Shown one piece after another: positions 16,964-24,184 of a DNA stretch of 39,673 nt (position 1 is its first letter; each line of letters starts with the position of its first letter). The position numbers and the translations under genes were made by a program. Origin of the DNA: Gordonia desulfuricans NBRC 100010 (GTDB taxonomy: Bacteria; Actinomycetota; Actinomycetes; Mycobacteriales; Mycobacteriaceae). The notes below the pieces were generated by a model. It was not told where the DNA came from. It saw only the letters and a program-made list of their open reading frames with translations, and ran no database searches. Location: positions 1-39,673 of the forward strand of contig NZ_BCNF01000045.1 of the NCBI RefSeq assembly GCF_001485495.1, written 5' to 3'.

Positions 16964-17617
16964 ATGACGAGTGATTCGGACTTTCAGGTGATCGGTACCG
17001 CCGCGACCGGCGATCCCGGTTTCGGGGCGCCGGAGGAGGGGATCACGCCGGAGGTGGATCCGGCCGATGTGGTGGCCGCCGACGCCGCGGCGCGGGAGTT
17101 CGCGGACCGTCAGACGCGCGGATCGGCAGGGCTGGGCGGTGACGAGGTGGGCCGGGCCCTGGTGGTGGTCGTCGACGATCGCGTGGCGCACGGTGAGACC
17201 GAGAGCCCGCTGGGTCCGTTGGTGGGCGAGTTGCTCGCCGAGTCCGGCTTCCACGTGGACGCGACGATCGTGGTGTCGGGGGACGAGGTGGAGATCCGCA
17301 ACGCCCTCAACACCGCGGTGATCGGCGGTGTCGATCTGGTGGTGTCGGTCGGCGGAGTGGGCGTGGGCGCCCGGGACGTGACGCCGGAGGCGACCGAAGC
17401 ACTGCTGGATCGTCGTCTGCGCGGCATCGAGGAGGCGGTCCGCAGCTCCGGTCTGGCCGCCGGAGCGACCGACGGCGGACTTTCGCGCGGGCTGGCCGGA
17501 ATCTCCGGTCAGACCCTTGTGGTCAACATCGCAGACTCGCGGGCGGCGGTCCGTGACGGAATGGCGACTGTTGCCCCATTGGCGAAATATGTGATCGCCA
17601 ACATCAGCGAGTTCTGA
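16964..17617 (+). CDS. moaB2: MogA/MoaB family molybdenum cofactor protein MoaB2
   Basis: A 217-residue MoaB/MogA-fold protein, longer than the usual 160-180 because of an acidic N-terminal tail of about 60 residues. The molybdopterin-binding loop reads SVGGVGVGARDVTPEAT, where most relatives have GGTG: the threonine is valine here. The end of the domain (LVVNIADSRAAV) is typical. It may adenylate or bind molybdopterin, useful for the nitrate reductase in this window. The ATG at 16964 has GAGAGAGG nine bases upstream; the ATG at 16955 is also in frame but directly abuts that site. The gene follows pepD, as in mycobacteria. Confidence 0.85.
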   Translation: MTSDSDFQVIGTAATGDPGFGAPEEGITPEVDPADVVAADAAAREFADRQTRGSAGLGGDEVGRALVVVVDDRVAHGETESPLGPLVGELLAESGFHVDATIVVSGDEVEIRNALNTAVIGGVDLVVSVGGVGVGARDVTPEATEALLDRRLRGIEEAVRSSGLAAGATDGGLSRGLAGISGQTLVVNIADSRAAVRDGMATVAPLAKYVIANISEF

Positions 17618-17629
17618 ATCCCGCCGATC

Positions 17630-17941
17630 ATGAGCAACGACGAGCAGGGTTCGGCGCGCTCGGAATCGGAATCCGGATCGCGCGGGAGCGGTGAGGCGGG
17701 TCACGATGTGACCCACCCCGCTCCGCGCGCCGAGGACGGCCCCGACCCCTCGTCCGGCGGCGTGACACGCCGTCCCGTAGGGGAATCGGCAAAGGCCAGA
17801 CGGAATGCGCGCCGCAGTCGGCACCGGGATGAGGTCTTCGGCAACGACCTTCCGGATACGACGCAGGATGAACGTGGTGAAGATCACAATTCGATCTCGA
17901 GATCTTGGTACGAAGAGCAGCGTCCGCCTCATTACGAATGA
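17630..17941 (+). CDS. Small conserved actinobacterial protein of unknown function
   Basis: A 103-residue hydrophilic protein starting 12 bases after moaB2 and likely in the same operon. The first 50 residues are low-complexity (Ser, Glu, Gly, Arg, Pro). The C-terminal half is the recognisable part: a basic patch KARRNARRSRHRDE, then VFGNDLPDTTQDERGED and SWYEEQRPPHYE at the end. I recall similar short proteins ending in a W...PPHH-like tail in mycobacteria and rhodococci next to unrelated genes, but no function. It has no signal peptide, membrane segment or cysteine. Confidence 0.7.
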   Translation: MSNDEQGSARSESESGSRGSGEAGHDVTHPAPRAEDGPDPSSGGVTRRPVGESAKARRNARRSRHRDEVFGNDLPDTTQDERGEDHNSISRSWYEEQRPPHYE

Positions 17942-18331
17942 GCAACTGTCAATGCGGGCGGTGAGTTCAGCCAGTTTTCCTGGTGTTTACTTTGTCATTG
18001 GTGAATTATTCATGCGTCCTTCTGCATGTTCGCTGAATCGAAGCTGAGACACGGCTGATTTCAGCTGTTGCCCTCTTTGTGACCTCTCAGATACGGTTCC
18101 GCAGGACAGCTAACCGGCGTCGGCGTCCACTTCATGGATGCCGGGGAGTCGGTGTCCTGTGGAATACGGGTGTGTTCCGCAGCGATGGCGGGGAGTGTTC
18201 ACGCCGCGGTTACACGGTGAATTCTTATCTGTAACCGGAGGCGGCGAGGATTCCCGCGAGCCGTCAGGGTCACCTGTCGGATACGGGTACGTGTCCGACG
18301 GATAACAGCCGAATCCTGTGAGAGGGAACGA
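17942..18331. other. Intergenic region upstream of the porin pair
   Basis: About 390 bases without a credible gene. Bases 17970-18060 are clearly more A/T-rich than the surroundings, typical of a promoter region. A ribosome site AGAGGG (18321-18326) precedes the porin ATG. Only the palindrome listed next is distinctive. Confidence 0.5.
18276..18299. promoter_or_regulatory. Palindrome in the porin leader
   Basis: GTCGGA, T, ACG, four bases, CGT, G, TCCGAC: two stacked perfect arms (6 plus 3 base pairs) with one mismatch between. It lies 32 bases before the porin start and could be a repressor site or a leader hairpin affecting translation. Function is inference. Confidence 0.35.
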
Positions 18332-18991
18332 ATGAGCAAGTTCAGCAAGCTTGGGCTGCGCCGTGCTGCGGGGGCATGCGCCGTCGTCGCCGCTGCCGCT
18401 GTGGGCGTGGCCGGCATGGGTGCAGGTCACGCAGAGGCCGCGCCATTGCAGAGTGGTTACAAGTCGGCCAGTGGCATCGACGGTGAGAAGGTCCAGACCT
18501 GGCGCAAGAACGAGTCCCAGTACTCGGTCGCCCGTGTCGCCGCCAACGGCCTCGGCCGCACCGCGCTGGTCTCCGGCACCTACACCACCAAGGCGACCGA
18601 AGGCGTCGGCGGCAAGCTGTACGTGGGCTTCCTCGTCGGCTGCCAGGTCGACGTGGGCGGCATCAGTGCCGGTGGCACCTCGGGTATCTCCGCCACCCTG
18701 GGCGCTGCTCCCTCGATCAGTGCCAGCGGCTCGCTGAGCATCCCGCTCGCCCCGGGTGAGGCCTCCCTCTACGGCGTGACCTCCAAGTCCCTCAAGGACG
18801 GCAACGCCACCATCCAGCTGTCGGACTTCGAGCTGGAGTTCCCGAACTGCGGTGGCTACGCCTCGGCACGTTCGGTGGTCCTGACCCGCGCGGTCACGGG
18901 CTACGAGATCAACGACGACGACGACACCATCGACGGCTCGGGCACCCTGATCCAGTCGACCCTGTACGGCCAGCCCTTCTTCGTCAGCTGA
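18332..18991 (+). CDS. MspA family porin, first copy
   Basis: A 219-residue secreted protein. A Sec signal peptide runs to about residue 36 (Arg/Lys start, Ala/Val-rich core, AEA cleavage site). The mature part is strand-rich with the family traits: a strongly amphipathic hairpin (TALVSGTYTTKATEGVGGKLYVGFLVG), a Gly/Ser-rich central region, a run of Asp, and an aromatic C-terminus ending GQPFFVS. Two cysteines (VGCQVDV and FPNCGGYA) are conserved in the next gene. MspA-type proteins form octameric outer-membrane (mycomembrane) channels for small hydrophilic solutes. It is 72 bases upstream of a paralogue. Confidence 0.82.
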   Translation: MSKFSKLGLRRAAGACAVVAAAAVGVAGMGAGHAEAAPLQSGYKSASGIDGEKVQTWRKNESQYSVARVAANGLGRTALVSGTYTTKATEGVGGKLYVGFLVGCQVDVGGISAGGTSGISATLGAAPSISASGSLSIPLAPGEASLYGVTSKSLKDGNATIQLSDFELEFPNCGGYASARSVVLTRAVTGYEINDDDDTIDGSGTLIQSTLYGQPFFVS

Positions 18992-19062
18992 CGAAGCAGA
19001 TAACCCAGTAACTCGAGTTTTCTCTGCTTCCTAGGCAGATCTACATTCCACGAAGGGGAATC

Positions 19063-19734
19063 ATGAACAAGATCATCACCCGCCGCGTGGCTGCGGGCGT
19101 CGGTCTCGCCGGCGCCGCTGTCATGGGTGTGAGCGCCCTGGGCACCGGTGCTGCGGCTGCCGGCCCGGTGGCCGGCACCACCATCACCAAGACCCTGGTC
19201 GACGGCACCCCGGTCAAGATCCAGCTGTTCGACCAGAGCGTCAACTACCAGAAGTCGATCGTCGAGTCGTTCAACCTGGTCCGTGAGGTCTGGGTCTCGG
19301 GCAAGGTGCGCGTCACCGTCGGCGGCAAGGCCGAGGGCGGCACCATCGCCGCCGGTTACATCGTCGGCTGCCAGGTCAACGTCGGCGTCAGCAGTGACAA
19401 CGGCGCGGGTGCCGGAGTCGAGGCGACGCCGAGCACCAGCGGTAGCATCACCACCACCCCGGGTGCCGAGGCCAATGCAGGCGCCAGCCTGTCGCTCGGC
19501 CCCGGCCAGGCCGGCACCGTGTGGCTGATCAACACCACCGACAGCGACGACGATTCCGTCAACGACTACACCTTCACCGGCAGCCAGGGTGGCGTCGCCT
19601 ACAGCCAGGAGACCTTCAAGGTGTCCAACTGCGGTGGCTACGCCGAGGCCAAGGCCAAGGTCAAGGTGACCGTCGACACCGGCTCGGTCAAGGGCATCGT
19701 GACCCTGTACGGCAAGCCGTTCAGCCTGGGCTGA
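19063..19734 (+). CDS. MspA family porin, second copy
   Basis: A 223-residue paralogue of the preceding gene: signal peptide to about residue 33 (GTGAAAAG), then the same order of motifs, including GYIVGCQVNVG, SNCGGYAEAKAKV and a C-terminal TLYGKPFSLG that parallels TLYGQPFFVS. The shared cysteine pair suggests one disulfide per monomer, absent from classical M. smegmatis MspA as I recall it. A ribosome site (AAGGGGAA) precedes the ATG. The 71-base gap and the strong terminator after it suggest one transcript for both porins, although a promoter between them is not excluded. Confidence 0.82.
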   Translation: MNKIITRRVAAGVGLAGAAVMGVSALGTGAAAAGPVAGTTITKTLVDGTPVKIQLFDQSVNYQKSIVESFNLVREVWVSGKVRVTVGGKAEGGTIAAGYIVGCQVNVGVSSDNGAGAGVEATPSTSGSITTTPGAEANAGASLSLGPGQAGTVWLINTTDSDDDSVNDYTFTGSQGGVAYSQETFKVSNCGGYAEAKAKVKVTVDTGSVKGIVTLYGKPFSLG

Positions 19735-19788
19735 TCGCACACCGTGCGCTCTCCGCTGCGATGACAGCGGCGCCATAGGGCAAAGCTC

Positions 19789-19821
19789 AAGGGCGGGAAC
19801 CGGAATCCGGTTCCCGCCCTT
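19789..19821 (+). terminator. Strong hairpin terminator after the porins
   Basis: A perfect 16-base stem: AAGGGCGGGAACCGGA faces TCCGGTTCCCGCCCTT around a one-base centre (in practice a 3-5 base loop). No long T tract follows, common in high-GC actinobacteria. It begins 54 bases after the second porin stop. Confidence 0.8.
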
Positions 19822-19980
19822 GTGCATGTCCGGAGGTCGCCGAGCTCGTCGGTGGCCTGAGACGGCGGCTTCTTCGAGAAGTGTTGTCTCGGAGTGGCGT
19901 CGAGCGGATGCTCGGCGAGAACGGTTCTCCGACATCCCAACACGGCCACCACCGCGCGGGGGCGGGCCCACCGAGACGAC

Positions 19981-20027
19981 GACCGCCCACCATGTGCGCG
20001 TCGGGGGAGAACACGTGGTGGGCGGTC
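19981..20027. other. Long hairpin of unknown role
   Basis: GACCGCCCACCATGTG faces CACGTGGTGGGCGGTC with one G-T wobble and a 15-base loop. It sits midway in the 554-base gene-free stretch 19735-20288 between the porins and mscL, 160 bases beyond the porin terminator. It may be a second terminator or a structured RNA. Confidence 0.45.
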
Positions 20028-20167
20028 GGGCGCGGTGCTCGAACGAACCGCGCATCGGTCCGGGTGTTGCGACCGACATCTACCAATCTACGAGCCGTAC
20101 CTTGCCGTCGGATCGGGCCGGGCTGTGAGGCCGCTGGCAACTGCCGGGCGGTGGCGGTGGACGACGA

Positions 20168-20200
20168 CGAGCGGCCCGCGTCGTGGACGCGGGCCGCTCG
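20168..20200 (-). terminator. Hairpin terminator of mscL
   Basis: CGAGCGGCCCGCGTC faces GACGCGGGCCGCTCG, a perfect 15-base stem with a GTG loop. It lies 89 bases downstream of the mscL stop codon on the minus strand and would also stop convergent transcription. Confidence 0.65.
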
Positions 20201-20203
20201 GTC

Positions 20204-20246
20204 AACTCGGTGCTGTACTCGAACTCGGTGCTGTACTCGAACTCGG
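20204..20246. repeat. Short 18-base tandem repeat
   Basis: AACTCGGTGCTGTACTCG at 20204-20221 and 20222-20239, followed by a partial third copy AACTCGG. It lies between the mscL stop codon and its probable terminator hairpin. Confidence 0.8.
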
Positions 20247-20288
20247 GCGGTATTCGATTGTGCCGTATGGCCTTGCGCACGAGGCCGC

Positions 20289-21125
20289 TCAGCGGGAATG
20301 GCGTCCCGGGCCGTCGGGCGGGTAGTCGCCGGGGTACTGCTCGCCGGGATAGGTCTCGCCCGGGTACGGCTGGCCTGCCGGCGGGTAGTTGCCGGGCGGC
20401 GGGTACGAGCCGCCCTGCGGGGCACCGGCCGGCGGATAGTTGGCCGGCGGCGGGTAGTTGCCGGGAGCCGGCGGCGGAGTGGGAGCGCCCTGGGGAGGGA
20501 ACCCGGCGCCGGGTGTGTACGGCGACTCCGGGACGATCGGCCCCGACGGGGCGGGATCGCTGTACGGGGTGGGCTCGCCGTAGGGGGCGGCAGGCGGGGG
20601 TGTGCTGATCCGCGTGGTCTCGGGCAGTGGCGCCACGGCGGGCGGCGGACCCGACGGCTTGTCGAAGGCGGCGGTCGCCTTCGCCGCGGCGGCCTCCTCG
20701 TCGGCAGCAGCCTTGGCGGCAGCGGCCTTCTCGGCGGCGTCCGGGTCGAGCAGGTCGCGGATCTCGGTGAGCAGGTCGACCTCGGTGGCCACGAGCTCCT
20801 TCTCGCCACCGAAACCGGCGAGCGAGGCGAGCTTGTTGTACGGCAGGATGATGATGAAGTACACCACCGCCGCGATGATCAGGAAGTTGATCGTCGCGGT
20901 GATCACCGAACCGAGATTCACAAAGGTCGACGGCTTGTCACTGATGATGTTGAAGCCGAGGCCGGCAGCCTGATCCGGGCTCCACGGGATGGTGTTGATG
21001 ATCGGCTGGACGATACCGTCGGTGAAGGCCGTGACGATGGCCGTGAAGGCGGTGCCGATGATGACCGCCGTGGCCAGATCGATCACATTGCCTTTGAGTA
21101 TGAAGTCCTTGAATCCCTTGAGCAC
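20289..21125 (-). CDS. mscL: Large-conductance mechanosensitive channel MscL, long-tailed
   Basis: A 278-residue MscL. Residues 1-120 are the channel: MLKGFKDFILKGNVIDLATAVIIGTAFT (N-terminal helix and TM1), a periplasmic loop, TM2 (INFLIIAAVVYFIIILPYN) and the cytoplasmic helix LLTEIRDLL. The family norm is about 130-150; here an Ala/Glu/Lys helix and some 110 residues rich in Pro, Gly and Tyr (PPPGNYPPAG-like repeats) are added. The channel opens under membrane tension to release solutes in osmotic downshock. The GTG at 21125 has an excellent AGGAGAGG site eight bases upstream. In mycobacteria mscL lies beside moaB2; here the porin pair separates them. Confidence 0.93.
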   Translation of the reverse strand: MLKGFKDFILKGNVIDLATAVIIGTAFTAIVTAFTDGIVQPIINTIPWSPDQAAGLGFNIISDKPSTFVNLGSVITATINFLIIAAVVYFIIILPYNKLASLAGFGGEKELVATEVDLLTEIRDLLDPDAAEKAAAAKAAADEEAAAAKATAAFDKPSGPPPAVAPLPETTRISTPPPAAPYGEPTPYSDPAPSGPIVPESPYTPGAGFPPQGAPTPPPAPGNYPPPANYPPAGAPQGGSYPPPGNYPPAGQPYPGETYPGEQYPGDYPPDGPGRHSR

Positions 21126-21340
21126 GTTCCGGTCCTCTCCTGATCGGTTCCCTGCGCTGGGGTATCCATGCCAGGTGGCGCTCCGATGGGCACGGACGTG
21201 GTGAACACTCTATCCAGGATCGTAACCGAGCCTGCGTATTTCGTTCCGCCGCGTTTTTCGCATGTCTTCACCTGATCAGGCGATCAACTCGAGTGGTCGA
21301 TACCGGGGTCGCCGACGACGATGCCGGTCGTGGCAGATCG

Positions 21341-21997
21341 TCAATGCAGGACCACGGCGAGCGGCACATCGAGACCGATCGCGGCGACCCGATGTGCGGC
21401 GGTCTCGGTCATCGCCAGCAGCACCGGCGCAGCGCCGGCCGCCCGGGTCGGCCCTGCCGCCGTCGGGGCCGCGACCAGCGCGACCACGGCGTCACGGGCC
21501 ACCACCGAGGTCTCGGCGGTGAGCACATCGACCACGTCGCCGGTGCGCAACACGGTGGTCACGGCGTCGTCGTCGAGCCGTACCGGCACCAGCCGGGCGG
21601 ACGGATCTCCGGTCAGTTGCATCGGGAGCCGCGCCGAGAGCAGCCGTGCATCGGTGACGATCTCCCCGGCACGGATCGGCCCGGTCACGGTACGGCCGTC
21701 GGCCTCGGCGGCCATCAGGAGCGCGCCGTCGGGCACCAGATCCACCGGAATCGGTGTGGCGCGCAGATCAGATCCGGTCAGGATCTGCCCCGGCGCAAGC
21801 TCGTGGGCGGCCACCATCACCGATGCCGCGCGGGTACTGCGCGCTCCGCTGAGCCCGACGACCACCGCGACCACCACGAGGACGATCGCGACGGCGCGCC
21901 GCAGCAACACCGACCTCGTCCATCCCGGCCGCAGCGCATGGGCGATCCGGTCGCGAAGTCGCGGGGAGAGGGAACCGGCGCGCGGGCGGAGATCCAT
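21341..21997 (-). CDS. SAF domain-containing membrane protein (CpaB/RcpC-like)
   Basis: A 218-residue protein with a short basic cytoplasmic start, one transmembrane helix (residues about 30-52, VLLRRAVAIVLVVVAVVVGLS) and an extracytoplasmic SAF domain beginning VMVAAHELAPGQILTGSDL, which continues through GPIRAGEIVTDARLL and RTGDVVDVLTAE. This is the layout of the Flp-pilus proteins CpaB/RcpC, but no other pilus genes are present, so a pilus role is not supported locally. I recall a SAF protein in the same neighbourhood between mscL and the fmdB-like gene in mycobacteria. The ATG at 21997 is chosen because the frame further upstream loses coding character. Confidence 0.8.
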   Translation of the reverse strand: MDLRPRAGSLSPRLRDRIAHALRPGWTRSVLLRRAVAIVLVVVAVVVGLSGARSTRAASVMVAAHELAPGQILTGSDLRATPIPVDLVPDGALLMAAEADGRTVTGPIRAGEIVTDARLLSARLPMQLTGDPSARLVPVRLDDDAVTTVLRTGDVVDVLTAETSVVARDAVVALVAAPTAAGPTRAAGAAPVLLAMTETAAHRVAAIGLDVPLAVVLH

Positions 21998-22048
21998 GCG
22001 GCCGACGGTATCGGCGACGACGGGGTGCGCGGGCCCGCCGACCGCTCT

Positions 22049-22084
22049 TGTGGACAACCGCCGGAGGCAGGGGAGTTGTCCACA
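22049..22084. promoter_or_regulatory. Inverted pair of perfect DnaA boxes
   Basis: TTGTCCACA occurs on the minus strand at 22057-22049 and on the plus strand at 22076-22084; the arms extend to ten perfect bases (TGTGGACAAC and GTTGTCCACA) with a 16-base spacer. TTGTCCACA is the actinobacterial DnaA box. The pair sits in the 231-base divergent region between the SAF gene and nhaA. It may bind DnaA, or serve as another factor's operator. Confidence 0.5.
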
Positions 22085-22228
22085 GATCCACCTCGATTGG
22101 CGCGGCGGACCGGTAACGGGGAGAATGGGCGACCAGGTGTGCCGGGAAGTCTGGTCGGCCCGTCCCGGTGATCGGGGCGGATGTGATGCGAACCGTGCGC
22201 GTTCGCCGGACCGATCAGGAGCCCCGAG

Positions 22229-23533
22229 GTGCCAGCCGATTCCGCCGCATCGAATCCCACCCCGCCGCATCCGGCCCGTCCTTCTGGCGTCGCGGTGCGT
22301 CGTGCGCGTCTGCGCAGCGCCCTCGCCCTCGACACCACCAGCGGGATCCTGCTGCTGGCTTTCGCCGCGGTCGCGGTGATCTGGGCCAACACCCCGTGGC
22401 GCGAGGTCTATCACGACCTTCTGGCCATCGAGGTGGGGCCCGAGTCGCTGCACCTGCACATGTCATTGGGGCAGTGGGCCGCCGACGGTCTGCTGGCGGT
22501 GTTCTTCTTCGTCGTCGGCGTGGAACTGAAGCAGGAGTTCGTCGCCGGGAGTCTGCGTGACCTGCGGCTCGCCGGTGTGCCCATCGTCGCGGCGGTGGCC
22601 GGGATGATCACACCCGCCCTCTGCTATGTCCTCGTCGTCGGGCTCGCGGGGGAGACCTCGGGCCTGCACGGCTGGGCGATTCCCACCGCCACCGACATCG
22701 CATTCGCGCTCGCGGTCCTGGCGTTGTTCGGGCGGGGGCTGCCGGTGGCGTTGCGGACCTTCTTGCTGACCCTTGCCGTGGTGGACGATCTGCTCGGCAT
22801 CATCGTGATCGCCACCGTGTACACCGACTCGATCGACGTCGTGATGCTGCTCGCGGCGATCGGTGCGGTGGTGGTGTTCGCGATCGTGGTCCACCTGTCG
22901 TGGTCGGCGCGGTGGCTGCTGTTGCCGATCGCGCTGGTGGCCTGGGGCTTCATGCATGCCTCCGGGGTGCATGCGACGGTGGCCGGCGTCCTGCTCGGGT
23001 TCGTCGTCCCGGCGCGGGCGATCCGCGGTGAGCGGCTCAGCCGTACCGAACTCCTCGGCGAGGGCGTCCGGCCGTGGTCGGGTGCGGTGGCGGTACCGCT
23101 GTTCGCCTTCGCCGCTGCCGGGGTGTCGGTGGTCGGTAGCTCGGGCTCGATGATCCAACCGGTGTCCATCGGGATCGTCGTGGGTCTGGTGGTCGGCAAG
23201 ATCGTCGGGGTGTTGGGGGCGACGGCGCTGATGACCCGGTTCACGCCGCTGCGGCTGCCCGACGCGATCGGGCTGCGTGATCTGCTGCCGGTCGGCATGC
23301 TGACCGGGATCGGGTTCACGGTGGCCCTGCTGATCGCCGAGCTGTCGTTCGACGCCGACTCGCCGCACGTCTCGGCGGCCAAGGCCGCGATCCTGGTGGG
23401 GTCGGTGATCGCCGCGGTGATCGGTGCGGTGATGCTGCGCTGGGATGCCCGCAAGATGCGTGATCCCGACATGAACCGGGACGATGTCTGCGACCACGAC
23501 CTCGACGTGATCGGGGGCAGAACAGCGCCCTGA
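22229..23533 (+). CDS. nhaA: Na+/H+ antiporter NhaA
   Basis: A 434-residue NhaA with about 12 membrane segments. Hallmarks are the early FFVVGVELKQEF, the TATDIAFALAVLALFGRGLP motif in which the discontinuous helix starts, and the paired aspartates in VVDDLLGIIVIA that bind Na+/H+. LLPVGMLTGIGFTVALLIAEL near the C-terminus is also typical. It should exchange Na+ or Li+ for protons at the inner membrane. The GTG at 22229 is preceded by AGGAG eight bases upstream. The basic C-terminus (RWDARKMRDPDMNRDD) extends slightly past the family norm. It is divergent from the SAF gene and not part of the mycobacterial version of this neighbourhood that I recall. Confidence 0.93.
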   Translation: MPADSAASNPTPPHPARPSGVAVRRARLRSALALDTTSGILLLAFAAVAVIWANTPWREVYHDLLAIEVGPESLHLHMSLGQWAADGLLAVFFFVVGVELKQEFVAGSLRDLRLAGVPIVAAVAGMITPALCYVLVVGLAGETSGLHGWAIPTATDIAFALAVLALFGRGLPVALRTFLLTLAVVDDLLGIIVIATVYTDSIDVVMLLAAIGAVVVFAIVVHLSWSARWLLLPIALVAWGFMHASGVHATVAGVLLGFVVPARAIRGERLSRTELLGEGVRPWSGAVAVPLFAFAAAGVSVVGSSGSMIQPVSIGIVVGLVVGKIVGVLGATALMTRFTPLRLPDAIGLRDLLPVGMLTGIGFTVALLIAELSFDADSPHVSAAKAAILVGSVIAAVIGAVMLRWDARKMRDPDMNRDDVCDHDLDVIGGRTAP

Positions 23534-23555
23534 CCGGCGCCGTTGGTCGCTGTCG

Positions 23556-23582
23556 TTGGCACTCGGAATGATCGAGTGCCAG
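23556..23582 (+). promoter_or_regulatory. CIRCE (HrcA) operator upstream of the Ruc-like gene
   Basis: TTGGCACTC, nine bases, GAGTGCCAG. The CIRCE consensus is TTAGCACTC, nine bases, GAGTGCTAA, so both arms match at seven of nine positions with exact spacing and keep the arms complementary over eight bases. It ends seven bases before a -10-like TAAACT and would cover the -35 region, as expected for HrcA repression. Confidence 0.78.
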
Positions 23583-23589
23583 TTTCGGT

Positions 23590-23595
23590 TAAACT
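23590..23595 (+). promoter_or_regulatory. Candidate -10 box of the Ruc-like gene
   Basis: TAAACT (within TTAAACTAT), 35 bases upstream of the GTG start and immediately downstream of the CIRCE element. A leader of about 30 bases with GGAGG (23620-23624) follows. Confidence 0.55.
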
Positions 23596-23630
23596 ATCCG
23601 AGTCATCGACGTTTCTTGTGGAGGTTTCAG

Positions 23631-23945
23631 GTGCCCACCTACTCGTACGCGTGCACGGAGTGCGACAACCAGTTCGACATCGTCCAGTCGTTCTCCGACG
23701 ACGCGCTGACCGAGTGCCCGCAGTGCACCGGCCGGCTGCGCAAGCTGTTCAACTCGGTGGGCATCGTGTTCAAGGGCAGCGGCTTCTACCGCACCGACTC
23801 GCGCAACGGGTCGTCGGCATCGGAGACCAGTTCCTCCTCATCGAAGTCGGAGTCGACCTCGTCGAGCACCTCCTCGAGCGATTCCTCGTCGTCGAGCAGT
23901 TCGTCGTCGAGCACCACCACCTCGGCGGCTCCGGCCTCCGCCTGA
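23631..23945 (+). CDS. FmdB-type zinc ribbon, Ser-rich protein; Ruc-like redox chaperone
   Basis: A 104-residue protein. Residues 1-55 are an FmdB-like zinc ribbon with two CxxC pairs (ACTEC and ECPQC) and the conserved FKGSGFYRTD. The rest is almost entirely Ser with Thr, Glu and Lys, a disordered tail. M. tuberculosis Rv0991c, described as the redox-regulated chaperone Ruc, has the same layout: four Zn cysteines that sense oxidation plus an unstructured tail, and belongs to the HrcA regulon. The CIRCE element upstream makes orthology convincing. The GTG at 23631 follows GGAGG by six bases; longer frames upstream read through the operator. It would act as an oxidation-activated holdase in the cytoplasm. 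Confidence 0.85.
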   Translation: MPTYSYACTECDNQFDIVQSFSDDALTECPQCTGRLRKLFNSVGIVFKGSGFYRTDSRNGSSASETSSSSSKSESTSSSTSSSDSSSSSSSSSSTTTSAAPASA

Positions 23946-24099
23946 GTTCCCGATTCACCCGCCGGACATGTCCGACGGGTGAATTCCCGGCGACTTCCCG
24001 GATTTCCGGTTCGGCAACGTGTACGAAATGCGTTCCGTCGACCAGATGAATTCCGGATGGTGATTTTACTTCGACCTCGGTCAATGGGATCGAATGCCG

Positions 24100-24127
24100 T
24101 TGCTGTTCCTCGTTGCTCTGCTAGCGT
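24100..24127 (+). promoter_or_regulatory. Candidate promoter of the small secreted protein
   Basis: TTGCTG at 24100-24105, a 16-base spacer, and TAGCGT at 24122-24127. It gives a leader of about 50 bases ending in AAGGAG (24172-24177), seven bases before the ATG. The preceding DNA (23980-24080) is relatively A/T-rich. Confidence 0.45.
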
Positions 24128-24184
24128 TTGCTGCGTTGCGCCCTCGTCGGGACGGGCGTGTACCCACGAGCAAGGAGTCTGCAG

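Noticed and set aside
15419..17932. 837-residue reverse frame opposite pepD and moaB2
   Set aside because: Spans two real genes and their intergenic gap; composition is Arg/His/Gly-rich and no domain is visible.
19881..21143. 420-residue plus-strand frame across mscL
   Set aside because: Antisense of mscL and the hairpin region; Arg/Gly-rich with no motif.
21341..21997. Flp/Tad pilus locus
   Set aside because: Only a SAF-domain protein resembles CpaB; no pilin, ATPase or Tad genes are present.
22049..22084. Chromosomal replication origin
   Set aside because: Only two DnaA boxes, no A/T-rich unwinding region, and no dnaA, dnaN or rpmH nearby.
21998..22459. N-terminal extension of the SAF protein
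   Set aside because: It would cover the DnaA-box region and the nhaA start on the other strand; the peptide is Arg/Gly-rich without structure.
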